Source: Parietaria judaica (lineage: Eukaryota; Streptophyta; Magnoliopsida; Rosales; Urticaceae). Taken from it: 64,000 bases of DNA. The notes under the pieces were generated by a model. It was not told where the DNA came from, ran no database searches, and saw nothing but the letters and a program-made list of their open reading frames with translations. Made by a program: the position numbers and the translations under genes. The first letter of the stretch is position 1. Every line of letters starts with the position of its first letter. The stretch is from contig OX940864.1 of the NCBI GenBank assembly GCA_954871525.1, positions 4,334,001 through 4,398,000 of the forward strand. Reading direction: 5' to 3'. This document shows positions 58,101 to 64,000 of this stretch, one piece after another.

Positions 58101-58373
58101 TTAAGCACAACAATTATAATAAAGATGACAAAATACAGTATAGTTGAAATTTTAACATAATAAAATAATAATTCTGATAATTAGCAGTTGTTTACTTGTT
58201 ATCTAACATAACATTATACATTACAGTATGCAAGTTCACTTTTTCAAAGACTGTCGACCAACACGACCATGGCATTCTCCAATGTTGTGGGGCCAATTGA
58301 AGAAGTTAACTTTTTTGGGCATCCAATGGCCTTTCTCGGTGCAACTACCTATGGCCAAGCATTGAATGTAAGC

Positions 58374-58447
<74 letters not shown>

Positions 58448-59150
58448 TCATAGTTTGAAATTAAATGTCATGTAAATAATTTTCATATTCATCATTTTTT
58501 TCACTTATATATAATTCTAATTTCCATATTATATATATATATATATATATTTCTTTTATGAGATGGGCAGGCCATAGGTAAGTATTCATGTCCCGTGTGT
58601 TTAATGGGTGCCACGGGTTCCTTATTCGTACACATTAGCAGGGTCTGGGCAAAACTAAACTCGTGAGGGAAAATTGTCTCCAATTTTTTAATACCTCTTT
58701 CTAAAAGAAATCAATTCGAAATGATAAAAAAATTGAGATTTTTTTATGCCAACGGACCTCGAATCAAGCTCGAGTCGTACATCCAACGCTCCACTGTGCA
58801 CGGGCAACATACAAACGGATCTTGTTACGATCGCGACTAGATTTATCAAATACTAAAAAATATATTATTTTTTAGATTTATCAAAGACAACTACTCGATC
58901 TTTCTTCAAAAAAAAAAAAAAAAACTACTCGATCTTGTTATTATTGCGACTAGATTTATTGATTTACCGAAGCTAATGGAATTTATTGCAGGATCTTATG
59001 GTTAATTTCCAGAGTTACGCGAATAAGATGGCGATTGTTCTATCAGTTTGTGAGAAGACTATTCTTGATCCAAACCAATTACGCGACGACATTGTTGAGT
59101 CACTCAAGATCATTAAAGAACGTGTGATAGAGAACGGGATTACAAATTAA
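54817..59150 (+). CDS. WSD-D: wax ester synthase / diacylglycerol O-acyltransferase, intact
   Basis: Seven exons: 54817-55113, 55739-56344, 56636-56702, 56801-56913, 57365-57574, 58227-58367, 58992-59150. Phases agree and all introns are GT-AG; the product is 530 aa. Motifs: EPLSPVGRLF, KPLWEFHVLNVE, active-site HHCLGDG (from 55988), PRRVVFGFVSLED, TINDVALGITQAGLSKYLNRRY, FSNVVGPIEE and GHPMAF. Hydrophobic segment LLNVFLGFWWGFKMF...GLLMFVATVFFAL fits ER membrane association. The expected reaction is acyl transfer to a long-chain alcohol or diacylglycerol. ATG 54817 was chosen because it is the first and its context matches siblings; 54853 is an alternative. A 6.9-kb copia lies about 290 bp upstream. 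Intron 6 holds a very long AT tract. Closest in sequence to WSD-B and WSD-C by eye. Confidence 0.92.
55139..55175. repeat. AT microsatellite in WSD-D intron 1
   Basis: An alternating AT run about 25 bp after the exon 1 donor. Confidence 0.85.
58376..58446. repeat. Long AT microsatellite at the WSD-D intron 6 donor
   Basis: About 70 bp of uninterrupted AT dinucleotides beginning within 10 bp of the donor. A second, shorter run lies at about 58531-58550. Such tracts are self-complementary and length-variable. Confidence 0.9.
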
Positions 59151-60258
59151 AACCATGTTACAAGAGCTACTTCTTGCAAATTTAAATATATTTTTCTCTG
59201 AGTTATTTTATTTTCATTTTCTTATTCTTGATATATGTAATTTTTCTAAGAAATAAACAATTTTTTTTACTAAGGATAGCCTGTCATTGTAATTTTCTAT
59301 ATATTTATGTAACTTACACTAGATTATTTCGAAATGAGAACGGAGAGGAAAAATTTGAGTACTAAAAGATTATATGAAGGATTTATTTTTGGTCTGGATT
59401 TCCGGTGGTGCACACAATCAAGACTCCTCGGCAGTAGCAGTGCTATAGCCTGCTAACTCAAGAAAACTTAGGCTTAATATAGAAAATGTAATCATACAAG
59501 TCCAACGACGAGTTAGAGTTTCGTACGCAATTATATTATCGTATATGATGAAAACTGCGGTGACCCAATTATTAGCCGCATAGAACTTTAGCTGAAACGA
59601 CGGGTTAAATACTTATCATCAAGGCTGGCCTTATTTAAAAAAATAAAAATAAAAACCTGAGCAATCGCTCAGGGCCGGCCATGTCAATAAAATAAAAAAA
59701 AATCCATACAAAAATTTTCTATTAAAAAATCTCATGTTATATTATATTTTACATCTTAATAAAACGTCTTCATAATAATTTAAACAAGTCTAATAAATTT
59801 TTATTTTCCGAAGGCTCCGGAAATTATTGGGCCGGGCCTGCTTGTGGTGCAAAAACGCTGGCTATTCTCTCTCCAAGAAAGAAATTAAAAAAAAAAAACA
59901 TAAGAAATACTTATTACTCTCCAAGAAAGAGATAAATACAATATATATATATATAGGTAAATAGGGAGATATCAGAGAGTGGAGAAGCTATTCATTGCAG
60001 TGAATAACTACATGACCTATCACCGCATGCACTGTCATTAATATTATAGTTGGTTCATGCAATTCAAGCTCCAATTAAAGCTTCGGTAGTTCGATGCAGT
60101 AAAAGGCATCACACGGTTAATGTTGAAATCACACTGGCTATATTTCTGACCTCTCAAATACTTTTGGAGATTGAGCCTATCGCATTTTTTTTTTCAACTA
60201 TATATATAATATATCGATACACATTTTTTAGAGCATTTTTCCATAAAAACACAAAGGC
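59151..60258. other. Intergenic region and promoter of WSD-E, with MITE-like GGCCGGCC block
   Basis: From about 59622 to 59850, AAGGCTGGCC ... CAGGGCCGGCC ... GGGCCGGGCCTG forms a GC-rich-ended repeat resembling the one at 36365. Closer to WSD-E, TATATATATAATATATCG (about 60200) could serve as TATA, about 50 bp before the ATG. No other gene. Confidence 0.45.
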
Positions 60259-63200
60259 ATGGGAGTGAGAAAGCAAGCCTTGAAGCCTATTCAAACCAAG
60301 GTTAGAAACTCGACATCATATGATGAGATCAAGGAGGAAGTGGAAGAAGATGGAGAGCCCGTGAGCCCAGGTACACGGTTTTTATTTTTAATTTTTTTAT
60401 GTCGCGGGACTCGAACCATGTATCGTAACGAGTTAAAATACGCAGGTGGGCGTTTGTTCCACGAGCCAAACTTCAATGTGCATATCTTGGTGAACATGGG
60501 GTGTAAGACCAAGGTTGACCCTGCAGTTATCAAGGCCAACTTGCCTCGGACGCTGCTCAAGCACCCACGTTTCTCGAGTTTGCCCGTAAGCAAAACAAAC
60601 CTTATACGCGTCATGAAATTATTGGACTTGAAGCGATCCAGTGTCGTTAAAAGATGCTAATGTCACGTCAGGTGTAGCAAACTATATTCTCGCAGTGCCG
60701 AAATTGATTGCACCATGGTGTTAAACTGTCTTTCAATCCTTCTAAAATATATTGTTTCCTCGGGGACAATTTGTTATTGCATGACGGTTTTTGGTGATAG
60801 TCGTACGAGATAATTGCTTAAAATTGCCATCTTTATTTATACGAAATTTTTGGACCGTCGTGCAAAATATTTATATAGACATTTTGCGTACTTATCGACG
60901 GTTTTCCCATTGGTACGTTCCATACATAAGATTTTCACAAATGCTTTTTTGTTCATACACAATGTGGCATTTGTGTCCATAGTTGGATGCTTTACTAAGT
61001 TTGTGGTCGAAGCAGGACTTTAATCTTGTGCCTACAAAGTACAAAGGACATGCGAGTTTAAATGTCAAGCCTAAAAAAGTTTAATTAATGCTCAACTAAC
61101 CTTTTCCTGTAAAGATATAAATTTAAATGCTTGATCATTTGGTTAACCTTATTGCCTTGTGTCTTTAAGGAAATATAATCGTCATGGATTCATCTTAATT
61201 TATAATTTTTTAATGAAATTTAAATATAATTAATAAATTGTAATTTTGGTCAAGAATGTAAATCTAGCCCTCCAATGTGTGATTTTTTGTTCCGCCACTT
61301 CGCCAGGTCGAAGAGGGCAAAGATGGGATGATGAGATGGGTAAGAACAGAAGTTGATCTGGACAAGCACGTTATAATCCCCGATGTCGACGTGGCCGAGT
61401 GCGAGCATGACCCAGATAGGGTTTTAGAAGACTATGTGCATGGCCTCACGAAGACAAGGCTTGACAAGTTGAGGCCTCTGTGGGACCTCCACATCCTCAA
61501 CGTCGAAACCTCACGAGCAAAGGGCACGGTCATCTTGAGGGTTCACCACTCTCTCGGCGATGGCATCTCTCTCATGTCCCTCTTGCTTGCTTGCATGCGA
61601 CAATCCTCGAACGCCGAGGCACTACCAACGATTCCAACTGCGAATCGCAGAGCCAATCATGACCTCAAGCGATCCGGCTTCGTAGGGTTTTTGTGGCTCT
61701 GGTGGATTCTCAAACTGTTTTGGAACACTTGTATTGACGTTTATCTGTTTATAGCGTCGGCGTTGTTCTTAGTGAAAGACACCGATACGCCGATCAAGGG
61801 TCCTCCGGGAAGCGAGAACAATCCTCGCCGGATAGTCTACCGGATTGTCAAACTTGATGATTTGAAATTGGTCAAGAATTCCATGAACATGGTGAGCTCT
61901 AATAATTTTCCTTACAAAGGTTTTATGTCATTCATATAAACTAGGAGTGGAACTATTTTTTATACGAATTACCGGTTTAAATATTGATTTGTGATTGGAG
62001 ATGATAAACCGAGAACTGAGAGAGAGAGAGACAAAAAAAATGTCCAAATACCGGACTTTCTTGTCTCCATTTTACATCTACACGTATATTATATTAATTA
62101 ATGCTCATACATTTGTAGTATTACAATTATTATTTGTTGGGTACGAATATTAATGTTACCATTTGACTAGCAGACAATCAATGACGTTGCATTGGGCATC
62201 ACACAAGCTGGTTTGTCACAATATATCAATAGAAGATATGGTAAGTTCAACTTCCCGTCAATGTAATAAACATTAGTACTTTTTATATTATCAATAATTA
62301 AACCAATATTACTTTTATCGATGTTAAACTTAAAAGTAAAATAACTATAAGTTCTCATTATCAATGGTTTGATTTACCGATTTATCCATTATTAACGAAT
62401 TTATCAATAACCAGAACAAATGTTGATTATCTTTTCTTTCTTTTTTTTTCGCTCAGGCCATGATAACAAAACGGACATCGGAAGGACGGAAAAGTACAAT
62501 AATCTTCCAAAAAATATTCTCTTGAGATCAATTTTGTTCATCAACATAAGACCATCGGCAGGAATTCAGGTCTTTCAATTTATTATTATTATAAATTCAA
62601 GGTTCTAAATATCGATATCGATATCGTTTCGCACTCTCCAATTTACGGATATATCGCTTGCCGACGGGCATGCCGATGGATAAATCCGAAGAAAAAGATA
62701 TATCGCTTGCCGAGAATATCGCATAATTTCACGGATATATCGCATGCCGATCAAAATATCGACAGATATTTCCAAAAATATTTTTAGTATTTCAATAATA
62801 TTTTTATATAGTTTCTAAATTACCAATTTAATAAATATGACACATAGTTATAGCCTAGAAAACACTCATAAATCATAATATAACACAAACATATAACATA
62901 AAAGTCATACCTCGTAACGTAATGTCGACATAACATAAAATAAGCTAGGCATTATAATAAAGTCATAGAGTACAAACATAAATGTGAAGCACGATTTTAA
63001 ATGCCGATATCGATGTCGTTTCGCACTCTCTATTTTACGGATATATCGATGCTTGCCGACAGATAAATGGGAATAAATGGATATATCGATTTTCTACGAA
63101 TATCGTATCGCACTTCTCATTTTCTGGGCACGTCGTGGATCTATCGAGGACATATCCGGATATTTAAAACCATGATTATAATTATTAGCTTAGCGCTACG

Positions 63201-63489
63201 TTGTCTATTCGTAACATAAATTATATCCATTCATATTGTTTGCTAACCGAAAATTCAATTTTTTTAATGTAAATGTCAGGCTTTAGCTGATATGATGGAG
63301 AAAAATACAAAAGCAAAATGGGGTAATTGGTTTGGCTATGTTCTTCTTCCTTTCAACATAAGGCTAAAAGATGATCCATTAGACTATGTTCGCCAAGCTA
63401 AAGCTACCATTGATCGAAAGAAGCATTCTCTTGAAGCTCTCTGCAGTTTCTCCATCGCCGGAATAGTTTACAACTTTTTCGGCATCAAG
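60259..63489 (+). CDS. WSD-E: wax ester synthase / DGAT, 3' end outside the window
   Basis: Exons seen: 60259-60370, 60446-60585, 61307-61891, 62174-62240, 62457-62569, 63280-63489. That is 409 codons so far with a consistent frame; the last two exons of the family pattern would lie beyond base 64000. Motifs: EPVSPGGRLFHEPNFNVHILVNMG, RPLWDLHILNVE, active-site HHSLGDG (from 61544), PRRIVYRIVKLDD, TINDVALGITQAGLS. Exon 1 differs from all siblings in being split by a 75-nt AT-rich insert (60371-60445) bounded by duplicated AGGT. Removal gives the normal family sequence; retention adds 25 in-frame codons. Introns 4 and 5 each hold a hAT-type element. It is the most diverged member of the array. 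The same ER acyltransferase role is expected. Confidence 0.9.
60371..60445 (+). other. Candidate newly gained 75-nt intron (or in-frame insert) in WSD-E exon 1
   Basis: Reads CCCAG/GTACAC ... ACGCAG/GTGGG. It is T-rich in the middle. It contains GGGACTCGAACC, the complement of a tRNA B-box-like motif, hinting at SINE-type origin. The siblings have continuous EPLSPVGRLF coding sequence here. Confidence 0.65.
62598..63174. mobile_element. CAAGG-type hAT element in WSD-E intron 4
   Basis: Begins CAAGGTTCTAAATATCGATATCG and ends ATATTTAAAACCATG. Both ends are rich in TTTACGGATATATCG.TTGCCGAC repeats, and a middle AT-rich part is shared with the copy at 63538. The tips are imperfect inverted repeats, and a clean 8-bp duplication was not found. 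Confidence 0.7.
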
Positions 63490-63537
63490 GTATCAATCCT
63501 TACTTGTCTTTTTTACTTAGTTTATAACAAGGTTCTA

Positions 63538-64000
63538 AATATCTATTTCGATGCCGTTTCGCACTCTCCATTTTACGGATATATCGCTTGCCGACGGGCA
63601 TGCCGACGGATAAATGGGAAGAAATTGATATATCGCTTGCCGATAATACCGCATAAATTTCACTGATATATCGCTTGCCGATCGAAGTATCGACGGATAT
63701 TCCGGAAAAATATTTTTAGTATTTCAATCATATTTTTATATAGTTTCTAAATTAACTATTTAATAAATATAACACATAGGTATAGCCTAGAAAACACACT
63801 CACAAATCATAACATAACACAAACATATAATGTCGACATAACATAAAATAAGCTAGCCATCATAATAAAGTCACAGAGTACGAACATAAATACGAACATA
63901 GAGTACGAAGTACGAACATAAATACGAAGCACGGTTTTAAATGCCAATATCGATGTCGTTTCACACTCTTCATTTTTACGGATATATCGTTTGCCAACAG
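63538..64000. mobile_element. Second CAAGG-type element in WSD-E intron 5, cut by window end
   Basis: It starts CAAGGTTCTAAATATC and follows the sequence of the 62598 copy in the same orientation with few changes, to the last base of the window. Flanking sequences differ, so it is a separate insertion, not a tandem duplication of the exon. Confidence 0.75.

Noticed and set aside
1..64000. CRISPR arrays, operons or bacterial-type systems
   Set aside because: The window is spliced plant nuclear DNA. The regular repeats seen are microsatellites or transposon subterminal repeats, not spacer arrays.

Overview
This is nuclear DNA from a flowering plant, most likely a eudicot. The evidence is spliced genes with AT-rich GT-AG introns, a plant-type MTERF gene, Ty1/copia elements primed by initiator-Met tRNA, a plant L1-type LINE, a Cassandra-like element with a 5S-rRNA-like core, and many hAT, Mutator and foldback MITEs. 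I cannot name the species.

The backbone is a same-strand tandem array of five WSD-type genes (wax ester synthase / diacylglycerol O-acyltransferase, WES_acyltransf plus WS_DGAT_C domains). All five keep the same exon phases and almost the same exon sizes. WSD-A (8447-12647) looks intact. WSD-B (about 20593-23856) has lost exon 1 and the start of exon 2. WSD-C (35603-41611) is full length but carries a stop, a frameshift and a lost splice acceptor. WSD-D (54817-59150) looks intact. WSD-E (from 60259) is intact as far as seen and runs off the right edge. The array therefore shows one gene family at several stages of birth and decay. The letters A to E are my labels. One unrelated gene, an MTERF6-like organelle transcription/RNA factor, lies on the minus strand between WSD-A and WSD-B, convergent with WSD-A.

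Layout: 1-8050 is repeats (foldback end, Cassandra-like LTR, LTR relic, long-TIR foldback fused to a gutted copia). 8051-15250 holds WSD-A and MTERF6. 15789-17305 is a large MULE-like element with a GC-rich possible gene fragment. 20593-23856 is WSD-B. 25056-34729 is a transposon nest: a hAT element, a foldback MITE, a 5.8-kb LINE with a 14-bp target duplication, and a gag-only copia remnant. 35231-41611 is WSD-C with MITEs in its introns. 43038-46802 holds two hAT-type elements with 8-bp duplications and a captured glycine-rich RNA-binding-protein exon. 47319-54640 is a young copia (near-identical 652-bp LTRs, GTCGA duplication) nested in a foldback MITE in the promoter of WSD-D. 54817-64000 is WSD-D and WSD-E.

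The intact WSD proteins would act at the endoplasmic reticulum, joining fatty acyl groups to alcohols for surface wax or storage neutral lipid. MTERF6 would act in chloroplast or mitochondrion and has no evident link to wax synthesis. I found no new multi-gene system. The most distinctive observations are a candidate recent intron gain in WSD-E between duplicated AGGT sites, an exact three-fold 773-bp repeat inside the young copia pol gene, and the splitting of the WSD-D promoter by that copia.
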